From positions 1-44,453 of the forward strand of contig JAJYLN010000021.1 in NCBI GenBank assembly GCA_021787665.1: 44,453 nucleotides of DNA. Reading direction: 5' to 3'. Position 1 is the first letter of the stretch, and the number at the start of each line of letters is the position of its first letter. Of this stretch, positions 31,910-40,647 are shown in pieces. A model generated the notes under the pieces. The model worked only from the letters and a program-made list of their open reading frames with translations. It was not told where the DNA came from and searched no databases. The stretch comes from a bacterium (GTDB taxonomy: Bacteria > JAMCPX01). Both the position numbers and the translations under genes were made by a program.

Positions 31910-34323
31910 TGGAAAACTTCAGGGACTACATAAAGGACCATATCCTCGTCATGGACGGCGCCATGGGCACCGTGCTCCAGCAGTCCGGCGTGCTCAAGCC
32001 GGGCACGGCACCGGAGTTGTTGAATACGTCCCATCCCTCGGTCATCCAGGGCATCCACGCGCAGTACATCGATGCGGGCGCGCAGATTGTAGAGACGAAC
32101 ACCTTCGGCGCAAACCGCGTAAAGCTCAGGGAGTTCGGTGCCGGACACCTCGTGCAGGAGATCAACCAAGCAGCCGTACGCAACGCACGGGCTGCGGCGA
32201 AGGAACGGGCCTACGTGGCAGGGGATATCGGGCCTACCGGCAGGTTCGTCGTGCCCATCGGCAATGTGGAGTTCGACGAGGCCGTCGATGTCTATACGGA
32301 GCAGGCACGGGCGCTGCTCGAGTCCGGGGTAGACCTCTTCTCCCTCGAGACGATGATGGACATAAAGGAGATCAGGGCCGCTATGGTCGCAATACGGCAG
32401 CTCTGCGACCTGCCGATCATGGCGATGATGACATTCAACGAGGACTTCAGGACGACGCTCGGTACGACGCCGGAAGTGGCGGCCGTCGTGCTCGATGCGC
32501 TCGGCGCGGACGTCATCGGCGCGAACTGTAGCCTCGGCCCGGAGGGGATCTACCACGTCATAAAGAGGATGTCCCGGGTGACGACGATCCCGCTCATATC
32601 CGAGGCGAACGCGGGCATGCCGATTCTTAAGCACGGTGTCACGACTTTTCCGGCAACGCCACACGAAATGGTGGAGCACATGGAGTCGTCCGTCGCCTTC
32701 GGCACGAGGGTGTACGGGGGGTGCTGCGGGACATCGCCGGAGCACATACGGCACATAGCCGAAACCAGCGTTGCGGTGTGTCGCAGAATTTCGTACGAGA
32801 CGAGGAGGGACGATGCCCTGCGCCTCGCGAGCAGAACAGAGATCGCCGAGCTCGTGCCAGCGAAGGGCACGCTGCTCATCGGCGAGCGCATCAACCCGAC
32901 CGGGAAAAAGGCGTACTCCGAGGAGCTCAGGTCAGGCAGGACGAAGTACATCCGCGAGCAGGCGCTGCTCCAGCAGCAGGCCGGCGCACACGTGCTCGAC
33001 GTGAACGTCGGAGTCCCGGGCATCGACGAGCCCGCCATGATGGCCAGGGCGGTCTTCGCGGTGAACGGGGCAGCCACGCTACCCGTGTCCATAGACTCGT
33101 CGGACCTGCGGGCCGTGGAGGCAGGGCTCAAGGCCGTTGACGGCAAGCCCCTTGTCAATTCGGTGACCGGGGAGATAAAGCGGCTCATACCGACCTTGGA
33201 GCTCGTGAAGAAGTACGGAGCGTCCGCCATCGTCCTGCCGGTCGACGAGAAGGGGCTACCGAAGTCCGTGACGGAGAGGATCGCGGTCGCGCGGAGGGTG
33301 GTGGAAACGGCCGAGAGCATGGGAATAAAGAGAAACAATCTCGTGGTGGACGCCCTGACACTCACCATCAGTGCGGAGCCGCTCGGCGGTACGGAAACGC
33401 TGAAGACCATTCGGGCCGTGTCCGGAGAGCTCGGTCTGCCCTGCGTGGCGGGACTCAGCAACGTCTCCTTCGGACTGCCGGCACGGGGTACGCTGAACGG
33501 GCACTTCCTCTCCATGGCAATGGCGCAGGGCATAGGACTCGCGATCGTGAACGTGCTCGACGAGGATATCAAGAGGGCGTACCTGTCCGCCTCGCTATTA
33601 CTCGGTAGGGACGAGAACGCGCGCAGGTTCATAAACGCCTTCTCTTCCAGGACGGCGGTGACTGCCACGGTGCAAGGGCCTGGGGAAGAAAGTGTTGATA
33701 TATTTAAACGGATCAGCAATGCTGTCATTCAGGGCGATGAGGAGAACATAACGGCCATGGTGGATCAGGCCCTGGCCCAGGGCAACGACCCGGTTACCGT
33801 GAGCAACAGAGGGCTCATGCCGGGTATGGACGTGGTGGGGCAAGACTTCAAGTCCGGCAGGGTATTCCTGCCCCAGGTCATGCTCTCCGCAGAGACCATG
33901 AAGCGTGCATTTACGAGACTGAAACAAGCCATGAAGAGACAGGAGAAAGGGACGAAGAAAGTGATCATGGCGACGGTAGAAGGGGACATACACGACATCG
34001 GCAAGAACATCGTGGTAACACTGCTCGAGAACAGTGGCTTCGAGGTCATCGATCTCGGCAAAAACGTTCCCATCAACGAGATAGTACGGCAGGCGAAAGA
34101 TAGCCATGCGGACATGGTAGGGCTCAGCGCTCTCATGACCACGACAATGACCGAGATGAGGAGCGTGATACGGGCCCTCAGGGAAAGCGGGCTGCAGGTC
34201 CCGGTTGCCGTGGGAGGTGCCGTGGTAACGGCCGAGTACGCGAGCGAAATCCAGGCTGATCTGTACGCTAAAGATGCCATGGCAGCGGTCGAGCGGATCA
34301 AGGAGTTTTTCGGGGTTCGCTGA
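31909..34323 (+). CDS. metH: Cobalamin-dependent methionine synthase without the reactivation domain
   Basis: MetH transfers a methyl group from methyl-tetrahydrofolate to homocysteine. The 804 residues hold the homocysteine domain with zinc ligands (GANCSLG, GGCCGTSP; 1-300), the pterin domain (about 330-590), the cobalamin cap (about 600-690) and the B12 domain with DIHDIG (His695). It ends after the B12 domain; the C-terminal AdoMet-dependent activation domain of E. coli MetH (about 330 residues) is absent. Anaerobes often have this short form and reactivate cobalamin with a separate protein. An extension to 31771 is possible but lies in the upstream gene; ATG 31909 overlaps that stop. Confidence 0.95.
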   Translation: MENFRDYIKDHILVMDGAMGTVLQQSGVLKPGTAPELLNTSHPSVIQGIHAQYIDAGAQIVETNTFGANRVKLREFGAGHLVQEINQAAVRNARAAAKERAYVAGDIGPTGRFVVPIGNVEFDEAVDVYTEQARALLESGVDLFSLETMMDIKEIRAAMVAIRQLCDLPIMAMMTFNEDFRTTLGTTPEVAAVVLDALGADVIGANCSLGPEGIYHVIKRMSRVTTIPLISEANAGMPILKHGVTTFPATPHEMVEHMESSVAFGTRVYGGCCGTSPEHIRHIAETSVAVCRRISYETRRDDALRLASRTEIAELVPAKGTLLIGERINPTGKKAYSEELRSGRTKYIREQALLQQQAGAHVLDVNVGVPGIDEPAMMARAVFAVNGAATLPVSIDSSDLRAVEAGLKAVDGKPLVNSVTGEIKRLIPTLELVKKYGASAIVLPVDEKGLPKSVTERIAVARRVVETAESMGIKRNNLVVDALTLTISAEPLGGTETLKTIRAVSGELGLPCVAGLSNVSFGLPARGTLNGHFLSMAMAQGIGLAIVNVLDEDIKRAYLSASLLLGRDENARRFINAFSSRTAVTATVQGPGEESVDIFKRISNAVIQGDEENITAMVDQALAQGNDPVTVSNRGLMPGMDVVGQDFKSGRVFLPQVMLSAETMKRAFTRLKQAMKRQEKGTKKVIMATVEGDIHDIGKNIVVTLLENSGFEVIDLGKNVPINEIVRQAKDSHADMVGLSALMTTTMTEMRSVIRALRESGLQVPVAVGGAVVTAEYASEIQADLYAKDAMAAVERIKEFFGVR

Positions 34324-35138
34324 TGCCGTCGAAAAAGATCTTATTGATAGACAACGATATAGAATACCAGGCGCTGGTCAGCGATGCTCTGGAGACCGCC
34401 AATTTCAGGATAAATACCGCTTTGGACGGCGAGAGCGGATTCCAGCTCGCCAGAAAGGACATGCCGGATCTCGTGATTATCTCGGTGGAGCTGCAGGACT
34501 CAAACGGCTACCTGCTCTCCAAGCGGTTCAGGGAGGACGAGGACCTGAAGAAGGTGCCGATTATACTCATCTCCCGGGATGCAAAGCCCAAGGACTTCGA
34601 GCAGCACCGGAAACTGAAGATACGGGCGGACGAGTATATCCTCAAACCGTTCAGCGGGGAGGTGTTGTTGTCGAAGGTGCAAAACCTGATCGGCTTCCAC
34701 ATTACCGAGAAAGAGTTCGAACTCATGCAGGACCACCTCAACTCCATGATCCAGGAAAAGATCCTCCTCGACGACAAGATAAGCACGCTGGAAAAGGAGA
34801 ACAGCGATCTCAGTACGCAGCAGAAGGAAAATCGGAGGGTACAGGAGAGGGAGGCACAACTGGTGAAGCAGCTGAACGAGAGCAAGGAGCACACCAAGGT
34901 CGTCGACAAATGGCTCACCGAGGCGAACGACAATGTGGAGAGGCTGCAGAAGGAGAACGAAAGACTCAGGAAAGAGAGTGCAGCAGCGAAGGCCGATCTC
35001 GAGGGCTTCCGCCGACAGATCGGAGAGCTCAACACGGCCCTCGTTGAGCTGCAGGGAAAGCTGAAAGGCGGCAGCGTTGACGTCGAAAGGATAAAGGGCC
35101 TGCTCGGCAGGGCCACCGGGGCCCTGTCCAGGGAGTAG
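34323..35138 (+). CDS. FrzS-like pseudo-receiver with C-terminal coiled coil
   Basis: The 271-residue protein has a receiver domain (1-125) in which the phospho-acceptor Asp is Ser54 (PDLVIISVE), so it cannot be phosphorylated normally. The late segment FEQHRKLKIRADEYILKPF closely resembles myxobacterial FrzS, also a pseudo-receiver. A long coiled coil follows (about 133-265, rich in Glu, Lys and Gln), as in FrzS. FrzS acts in twitching/social motility as a polar protein that does not need phosphorylation. No motility gene is adjacent, so the role here is open. It overlaps metH by one base and precedes purN by 5 nt. Confidence 0.8.
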   Translation: MPSKKILLIDNDIEYQALVSDALETANFRINTALDGESGFQLARKDMPDLVIISVELQDSNGYLLSKRFREDEDLKKVPIILISRDAKPKDFEQHRKLKIRADEYILKPFSGEVLLSKVQNLIGFHITEKEFELMQDHLNSMIQEKILLDDKISTLEKENSDLSTQQKENRRVQEREAQLVKQLNESKEHTKVVDKWLTEANDNVERLQKENERLRKESAAAKADLEGFRRQIGELNTALVELQGKLKGGSVDVERIKGLLGRATGALSRE

Positions 35139-35143
35139 GACGT

Positions 35144-35806
35144 ATGGGAAGATTGAAGCTCGGTGTCCTGGTGTCCGGCAACGGCAGTAACCTGCAGGCG
35201 ATACTGGACCATGTAAAGGAGGGCAGGCTGGACGCGGAGGTCAGGGTCGTCATATCCGACAACCGGACGGCCTTTGCAATCGAGCGTGCGAAGCGCAGCG
35301 GTATACCCGTCGCTGTCGTTGACTATGGCTCTTCTCCGAGGCGCGAGGACGTGGAAAACCGGATAATCGCCCGTCTCCGCGAGTACGGCGTGGAGCTTGT
35401 CGTGCTCGCGGGCTACATGAAGCTGCTCACCAGGCATTTCATGGCCGCCTTTCCCATGAGGATTATGAACATACACCCGGCCCTCTTGCCCTCGTTCCCG
35501 GGCGTGAATGTCGTGCAGAAGGCCATCGATTACGGGGTCAGGTTCACAGGCTGTACCGTCCATTTCATCGACGAGGGCACCGATACCGGGCCGATAGTCG
35601 TTCAGGCCGCCGTGCCGGTCATGGACGACGATACCGAGGAGACGCTCGCGCAGAGGATCCACGAGAAAGAGCACAGCATCTATCCAATGGCAATACAGCT
35701 TTTTGCGGAGGGAAGGCTGGACGTGAGGGGCAGGCGCGTCTTCATCAAGGGCCCCTGCAGTGCGGCCGGCGATCACTGCATAAATCCGTACAGCCCCCGG
35801 GGGTAG
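35144..35806 (+). CDS. purN: Phosphoribosylglycinamide formyltransferase PurN
   Basis: PurN transfers a formyl group from 10-formyl-tetrahydrofolate in purine synthesis. The 220-residue protein has the phosphate-binding loop VLVSGNGSNLQ (8-18), the catalytic Asn-His-Asp set in IMNIHPALLPSF and VHFIDEGTDTGPI. Length is slightly above the usual 210. It is the second folate-dependent enzyme in this operon after MetH. Confidence 0.95.
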   Translation: MGRLKLGVLVSGNGSNLQAILDHVKEGRLDAEVRVVISDNRTAFAIERAKRSGIPVAVVDYGSSPRREDVENRIIARLREYGVELVVLAGYMKLLTRHFMAAFPMRIMNIHPALLPSFPGVNVVQKAIDYGVRFTGCTVHFIDEGTDTGPIVVQAAVPVMDDDTEETLAQRIHEKEHSIYPMAIQLFAEGRLDVRGRRVFIKGPCSAAGDHCINPYSPRG

Positions 35807-35812
35807 CCGGTG

Positions 35813-37132
35813 ATGACGGACGGGGTTTTCGATGTCGCGGTCATTGCCGAGGGACTGAACGCCCTGCTTGCCGCGTATGAACTCGCTAAGAGCGGAGCCT
35901 CGGTCGCCCTGATCGACCGCTATAAGCCATCGTTGGAGCTCGATGGCTACGATTTCAACTATTACCCCCAGCATCTGTTTACGCCGCACGACCTGCCGGG
36001 CATCTTTCAGGAGTTACGCATCGCGTTCGAGGTATACACCGGCCCTGCGTATCAGGTGGTCCTGCCGGACAGGCGGATCGATATGCACCTCAACATCCAG
36101 CGGCTCATGAAGGCCGTTGGATGCCGCTTCGCCGACGGCACCGCCCAACTCGGAGAATTCCTCTCCAGAGAACAGAGGATCAGCGATCTGCAATCGCAGA
36201 TCCGGGGCATGGGCGGCGGCCGCAAGGGACGACCAGGAAAAAAGCTCCGGAGGTTGGTGCTCAAGGAGCGCCTGCTGAGAGAGAGCAGATATGCGTACCG
36301 GGCCCTCGGCGGCCTGAACGAGACCGGACCGGAGTCCGCCTTCATCGATGCGATCGGGAAATTCATGGCCCCGTGGCTGGACGGGCTTCGCTTGCCTGCG
36401 TACAGGGCCGCTGCGCCGCTTTTCCTGAGGAAGCGGGTTTACCCTGCAGGCGGCAGGGGCGGTCTGAAGGCCGCACTCCTGAGCGGGCTGGGGAAACGTA
36501 GGGTCAGCATAATCCAGGGTGAGGAGGTAAGCGGTATAGAGCACGGCAGGTATTTTACCACTCGGTGCACGCACGGGCAGGAGGTCCGTTCCAGGAGGCT
36601 CGTGCTCGATCCCATTCGCGAGAAGACCGTCTCTCTCCTGCCTTTCAGGGCGTACCGCGGTATGAGAAAACGCTTTTTCGTGGACAACATCTTCATCGGG
36701 CTGAGACGATCATGTCTGCCGGAGCCGTACAGTAGGGTGAACAGCGCCGTCATGGTGGGCGACTACGGCCGGCCTCTCGAGAACGACAACCTCATCTTCA
36801 TGGACACAAGCCCGCTCACCGATATAAAGAGGACCAGAGACGAGATGGTTGCCCTGACCGCGACCCTGCTTATCAGGGAGGACAGCGTAGCAGGGCTACC
36901 AGCGATACGGCAGGCGGCTATCGATAGGATACGCTGGTTCATGCCGTTCTTCGACGAGCACGTCGAGCGCATATACTACACGGATCCCTCCATTGTCTGG
37001 GAGCCGGGCACGGTGCCTGTCTCCAGGAAGGGACTTCTGTTGCTCAACGACGAGTTCATAAATCTCTATACCGGGAACGCAACATATGCCTATATAAAAA
37101 GGCAGGCGGAAAAGCTGGTGAGAACACTATGA
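35813..37132 (+). CDS. Flavoprotein-like NAD(P)/FAD-binding protein with degenerate nucleotide loop
   Basis: The 439-residue protein starts with a Rossmann beta-alpha-beta (VAVIAEGLNALLAAYELAKS). The GxGxxG loop is AEGLNA, so the first glycine is lost. An acidic end of strand 2 (ALID) and a phytoene-desaturase-like body (PAGGRGGLKAALLSGLG in the centre) follow. The C-terminal FAD signature is weak (LYTGNATYAYIKRQAEK). It is probably related to carotenoid/amine-oxidase type flavoproteins, but FAD binding may be altered. The function is unknown. ATG 35813 is preferred over GTG 35810. It lies between purN (6 nt) and the START-type gene (16 nt). Confidence 0.7.
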   Translation: MTDGVFDVAVIAEGLNALLAAYELAKSGASVALIDRYKPSLELDGYDFNYYPQHLFTPHDLPGIFQELRIAFEVYTGPAYQVVLPDRRIDMHLNIQRLMKAVGCRFADGTAQLGEFLSREQRISDLQSQIRGMGGGRKGRPGKKLRRLVLKERLLRESRYAYRALGGLNETGPESAFIDAIGKFMAPWLDGLRLPAYRAAAPLFLRKRVYPAGGRGGLKAALLSGLGKRRVSIIQGEEVSGIEHGRYFTTRCTHGQEVRSRRLVLDPIREKTVSLLPFRAYRGMRKRFFVDNIFIGLRRSCLPEPYSRVNSAVMVGDYGRPLENDNLIFMDTSPLTDIKRTRDEMVALTATLLIREDSVAGLPAIRQAAIDRIRWFMPFFDEHVERIYYTDPSIVWEPGTVPVSRKGLLLLNDEFINLYTGNATYAYIKRQAEKLVRTL

Positions 37133-37148
37133 CAGGAGGAACGGTTAT

Positions 37149-37592
37149 ATGTCTGGCAAAGAGGTGATGAGGACCATAGAGATAAACAGTACACCTGACA
37201 AATGCTACCGGAAGATATGCGATTTTGAGAGCTACCCGAAGTGGCAGTCTGCCGTAAAGGAGATCGCCGTACTCAAGAAAGAAAAGGACGGGAGGCCGAA
37301 GGTGGTGGAGTGTAGGATCTCCGTGCTCGGGAAAGACGTGAGATACGTCCTCGAGTACACGTACGAGGACAAAAAGCGCGCGCTGAGCTGGCGCTACGTG
37401 GAGGGCGATGTCAAAGACATCAGGGGCAGCTATCTCTTCGAGAAGATGGATAAGAACAGGACCCTGGCCACGTTTACCACGTTCGTGGACCCCGGGTTCT
37501 GGCTTCCCGGTCCGCTCATCGCCACGCTCAACAACGTCGCCATGAAGAAGTCCATGGAAGAGCTGAGGGATGCGGTCGAGGGCGGGAAATAA
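37149..37592 (+). CDS. Cytosolic START/SRPBCC-type protein
   Basis: The 147-residue protein matches the polyketide-cyclase/START fold: MRTIEINSTPDKCYRKICDF, YPKWQSAVKEI, and a C-terminal helix (MKKSMEELRDAVEGGK). No signal peptide is present, unlike the secreted START-type protein at 1230-1904. It binds a hydrophobic ligand or acts as an aromatase/cyclase-like protein. AGGAGG sits 9 nt upstream of ATG 37149. Its end overlaps cutA by 23 nt. Confidence 0.82.
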   Translation: MSGKEVMRTIEINSTPDKCYRKICDFESYPKWQSAVKEIAVLKKEKDGRPKVVECRISVLGKDVRYVLEYTYEDKKRALSWRYVEGDVKDIRGSYLFEKMDKNRTLATFTTFVDPGFWLPGPLIATLNNVAMKKSMEELRDAVEGGK

Positions 37593-37941
37593 GACGGGCC
37601 GGTTCGCGATCGCGTACACGACGGTAGAAAAGAAGTCGGACGCCTTACGCATCGCAGGTTCGGTCGTTGACGAGGGGCTCGCGGCGTGTGTCAACGTCGT
37701 GCCGGGTCTCAGCTCGGTATACAGGTGGAAGGGCAGGACAGTCAGGGCGCGGGAGTACCTCCTGATGATAAAGACGGGCAGGTCTATGCTTCCCCGGCTC
37801 GAGCGGAGGGTCAGGGCACTGAGCCCCTATGAGTTGCCGGAGTTTATCTGCGTGGACATCGATGCCGGGAGCAGGGACTACCTCGCATGGCTCGGTCGGA
37901 GCGTATCGTCTTCTTGGTTCTCCGAAGGGAGCTTGCCATGA
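37570..37941 (+). CDS. cutA: CutA-like divalent-cation tolerance protein
   Basis: The 123-residue protein has the CutA pattern: IAYTTVEKKSDALRIAGSVV, EGLAACVNVVPGLSSVYRWKG, and ELPEFICVDIDAGSRDYLAW. CutA forms trimers and is linked to copper tolerance in E. coli, though its exact role is unclear. The start is inside the upstream START-type gene. A 17-codon frame (37938-37991, MKKYRRHAGRKRGLRRA) overlaps its stop as ATGA; I regard that frame as doubtful. Confidence 0.88.
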   Translation: MRSRAGNKTGRFAIAYTTVEKKSDALRIAGSVVDEGLAACVNVVPGLSSVYRWKGRTVRAREYLLMIKTGRSMLPRLERRVRALSPYELPEFICVDIDAGSRDYLAWLGRSVSSSWFSEGSLP

Positions 37942-37987
37942 AGAAATATCGCAGGCATGCAGGGAGAAAGCGGGGACTGCGGCGTGC

Positions 37988-38083
37988 GTGAAGGACGTCG
38001 AAGATAAAATCGTCCTGATAATCGGCGCCGGCATGGGTATGGGCAGGCTGTTCGCCCTGAAGTTCGCCCGGGCACCGAACTAA
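37988..38083 (+). pseudogene. N-terminal stub of a short-chain dehydrogenase
   Basis: From GTG 37988 the frame reads KDVEDKIVLIIGAGMGMGRL, then ALKFARAPN and a stop. This is the first beta-alpha unit of an SDR, with the TGxxxGxG loop as IGAGMGMG. The rest of the enzyme (normally 220-230 more residues with Ser/Tyr/Lys) is absent, and no further SDR sequence follows in any frame before the cytochrome gene. Confidence 0.65.
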
Positions 38084-38137
38084 CAGCGTATCAAATAATG
38101 TGTACTATCTTGACCTGACCAGTTCCGAACAAATAGC

Positions 38138-38166
38138 TTGACAAGAAATTGCGACGAAATTAGTAA
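38138..38166 (+). promoter_or_regulatory. Promoter of the cytochrome cluster
   Basis: A consensus TTGACA (38138-38143) is 17 bp from TAGTAA (38161-38166). Transcription would start near 38172, about 80 nt before the cytochrome c start. AGATAAT (38206-38212) and ATTATCT (38225-38231) form a hairpin in the leader. Confidence 0.5.
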
Positions 38167-38253
38167 GGTAAGGTCTCAAGAAGACAGAAGGTCTACACGG
38201 GGAGTAGATAATGTTTTTTCGATGATTATCTTTGACAAAGAAAGGGGAAAAGA

Positions 38254-38613
38254 ATGAAAAAAATCATAGTGACGGTCTTCACTCTATCTCTCATGGCGTT
38301 TGCCGCGTATGCAGTGGCAAAGGGCAGCGGAGCATCTGCAAAGAAGGGGGCCCAGCTCTTTATGACGAAAGGCTGTACTGCGTGCCATACCATCGGCAAG
38401 GGTAAGCTCGTGGGCCCGGACCTTAAGGGTGTGACCAAGAAAAGGACAGTAGCGTGGCTCAAGAACTGGCTCAAGAATACGACGAAGATGCAGGCCACGG
38501 ACCCTACTGCAAAGAAATTATTGCAGGAATATAACGTCCCGATGCCGCAGCAAAGCCTGTCCGATCAGGATATCAATGACCTGATCGATTATTTCAAGTC
38601 GAACGACAAATAG
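38254..38613 (+). CDS. Monoheme class I cytochrome c, periplasmic
   Basis: The 119-residue protein has a Sec signal peptide (1-20, cleavage after AAYA), a heme site C41-T-A-C44-H45, and a likely Met axial ligand in VPMPQ. It is about 75-80% identical by eye to the C-terminal heme domain of the pentaheme protein at 42511-43707, and DNA identity in the heme region is very high. It probably carries electrons between the quinol-oxidising complex and its partner in the periplasm. AAAGGGG precedes the ATG. Confidence 0.9.
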   Translation: MKKIIVTVFTLSLMAFAAYAVAKGSGASAKKGAQLFMTKGCTACHTIGKGKLVGPDLKGVTKKRTVAWLKNWLKNTTKMQATDPTAKKLLQEYNVPMPQQSLSDQDINDLIDYFKSNDK

Positions 38614-38681
38614 GCCCAGAAAACCTGTAGTATGACTGTAGCCACGGTTGTATCCCCTATGAGTGGGGAGCGGACGGTGGC

Positions 38682-38695
38682 AAGCCTGTAGGCTT
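38682..38695 (+). promoter_or_regulatory. Hairpin in place of a ribosome binding site
   Basis: AAGCC-TGTA-GGCTT forms a small perfect hairpin ending 2 nt before the ATG at 38698. No Shine-Dalgarno is visible, so translation of the flavoprotein may be weak or controlled. Confidence 0.3.
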
Positions 38696-38697
38696 AT

Positions 38698-40647
38698 ATG
38701 AGCAACTTTAAAGTTCGTCTGAGAAACCTGCCGTCGTTCAGGGAAGAGGTCACCTGCATGATGGGATGCCCTATCCGCACCGACTGCGGCATGTATGTCC
38801 AGAGCGTTCCGAAGAAGGCATACGAAGAGGGCTACCTGATAGCGCGCCAGCCAAATGCCTTCGCATCCGTCTGCGGAAGGGTGTGCGCTGCACCGTGTGA
38901 GGACAACTGCAGGAGGGGCAGGGTGGACAGCGGCGAGCCGATACCTATCCGGTCGCTCAAGAAGTTTCTCTGCGAGAAATTCGGCGTGGAGTCCAGGCAG
39001 CCGGACACGCAGAACAAATTACTCGATGGCCACGTAACGCAGAGTCACGGTTGGGAGTGGGATGCATCGTCGCTCGTGGCCCACAAGCGGAAGGACACGA
39101 AGGTCGCGGTCATAGGCTCCGGCGTGGGCGGGCTGACCTGCGCGCACGACCTCGCGGTGCGGGGCTACCAGGTGACAGTCTTCGAATCATCGGACACGGC
39201 CGGCGGTATGGTGCGGTTCGGTATACCGCGCTACAGGCTGCCCAACTACGTGCTCGAGAAAGAGGTTCAGAAGATCGCGGACATGGGCGTGGAGATACGG
39301 TACAACACGCCGTTGACCGAGCAGTTCGGCATACGAGAGCTCAGGGAACAAGGATACAAGGCGATATTCATCGCCGTCGGCGCGCAAAAAGGAAGGAGCC
39401 TGGGCATTGAGGGCACCGATCTCAAGGGTGTTATCAAGGCCATCGAATATCTCGTTGCGGGCAACAAGGGGTTAAAATATCGGCTCGGCAAGAGGGTTGT
39501 CGTCGTCGGCGGAGGACTCGTGGCACTCGATGCCGCACGCGACGCGCTCAGGACATTGCTGGAGACGACGCAGAAGGAGGCAGTCAGGACCACCGCCGAA
39601 GAAGAGCTGGCGGAACAGCGGATCTTCGAGACCCTCGATGTTGCACGGGCGGCATTGAGGGAAGGCGCCATAGAGGTTGACGTCGTGAGCCTCGAGTCCA
39701 TGGAACAGATGCCTGCAGCGAGAAGCATACAGGGCAAGGCAGAACTCGTGGAGACCAGGGACGAGGGCATATCCTTTTTTCCCTCGTGGGGACCGAAGCG
39801 GATCATCGGGGAGAACGGTATCGTCAAGGCAGTAGAGTTCAAGAAAGTCCTGTCGGTGTTCGACGAGAAGAGGATGTTCAATCCCAGGTTCGACGAGTCC
39901 GTAACGAGGGTCTTCAGTGCCGATTCCGTTATCCTGGCGATAGGACAGGCGATAGATCTGTCGTTCATAAAAAAAGAGGACGGGATCGAGATCTCGCCCC
40001 GCGGGACCATAAAGATAGACATGACGACCCTTGCGACGACTGCTCCCGGGATCTTCGCCGGCGGTGACTCCGCGTTCGGGCCCCGTAATCTGATAGACGC
40101 CGAGAGCGATGGCAAGCGGGCAGCGGCCGCGATGGACGAGTATCTTTCGAAGGAAAAAATAAAGGTCGGGTACAGGGTGAGTGTGGACGTCCTGCCGACC
40201 GAGCAGTACAAGATGCCGGAGGACTACGATCTCTTTAGAAGAAAGACCCCACCGCTGCTGGAGCCCGAGAAGCGGATCGGCCTGCAGGAGGTGGAGCAGT
40301 CGTTCAGCGAGGAAGAGGCGATTATTCAAGGAACACGGTGTCTGCAGTGCCACACGAGCCCGGTCTACAACTCCGACCTATGCATCCTGTGCGGCAGGTG
40401 CTCCGACATCTGTCCGGAGGACTGCTTCTCCTTCGTCCCGCTCGAAGAGGTGGATCTGAGTGCCGAGGACAGGGAAACTATTTACCGCAACCTCGGCTAT
40501 AGGGGCGACGAACCGGTCACGGTCCTGCTGAAAGACGACGAGAAGTGCATACGGTGCGGTCTGTGCTCGATCATATGCCCTACCGGCGCGATGAAGATGG
40601 AAAGGATTATTGTCAAGGAGGAGCTTTCAAATGCCGGACAACGATAG
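38698..40647 (+). CDS. GltD-like FAD/NAD(P) oxidoreductase with fused ferredoxin domains
   Basis: The 649-residue protein has an N-terminal Fe-S helical domain like the glutamate synthase small subunit (CMMGCPIRTDC ... CGRVCAAPCEDNC, Cys20-71). The FAD Rossmann loop is VIGSGVGGL (138-146), the NAD(P) loop VVVGGGLVALDAARD, and the C-terminal FAD motif TAPGIFAGGD. It ends with two [4Fe-4S] ferredoxin motifs (CILCGRCSDICPEDC from 562, CIRCGLCSIICPTG from 617). There is no GltB, so it is not glutamate synthase. Directly upstream of Rieske and cytochrome b, it may connect NAD(P)H or ferredoxin to the quinone-level complex. Its stop overlaps the Rieske start by 17 nt. Confidence 0.9.
   Translation: MSNFKVRLRNLPSFREEVTCMMGCPIRTDCGMYVQSVPKKAYEEGYLIARQPNAFASVCGRVCAAPCEDNCRRGRVDSGEPIPIRSLKKFLCEKFGVESRQPDTQNKLLDGHVTQSHGWEWDASSLVAHKRKDTKVAVIGSGVGGLTCAHDLAVRGYQVTVFESSDTAGGMVRFGIPRYRLPNYVLEKEVQKIADMGVEIRYNTPLTEQFGIRELREQGYKAIFIAVGAQKGRSLGIEGTDLKGVIKAIEYLVAGNKGLKYRLGKRVVVVGGGLVALDAARDALRTLLETTQKEAVRTTAEEELAEQRIFETLDVARAALREGAIEVDVVSLESMEQMPAARSIQGKAELVETRDEGISFFPSWGPKRIIGENGIVKAVEFKKVLSVFDEKRMFNPRFDESVTRVFSADSVILAIGQAIDLSFIKKEDGIEISPRGTIKIDMTTLATTAPGIFAGGDSAFGPRNLIDAESDGKRAAAAMDEYLSKEKIKVGYRVSVDVLPTEQYKMPEDYDLFRRKTPPLLEPEKRIGLQEVEQSFSEEEAIIQGTRCLQCHTSPVYNSDLCILCGRCSDICPEDCFSFVPLEEVDLSAEDRETIYRNLGYRGDEPVTVLLKDDEKCIRCGLCSIICPTGAMKMERIIVKEELSNAGQR

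Noticed and set aside
31810-32754. Long minus-strand open frame inside metH
   Set aside because: It is antisense to a well-recognised enzyme domain, has no ribosome binding site and its composition is that of a codon-bias shadow. The same holds for other long antisense frames in GC-rich genes, such as 8425-9828 and 34508-35989.
38614-38697. Riboswitch before the GltD-like gene
   Set aside because: The 84 bases hold two small hairpins but no pattern of a known riboswitch class, and the spacer is short.
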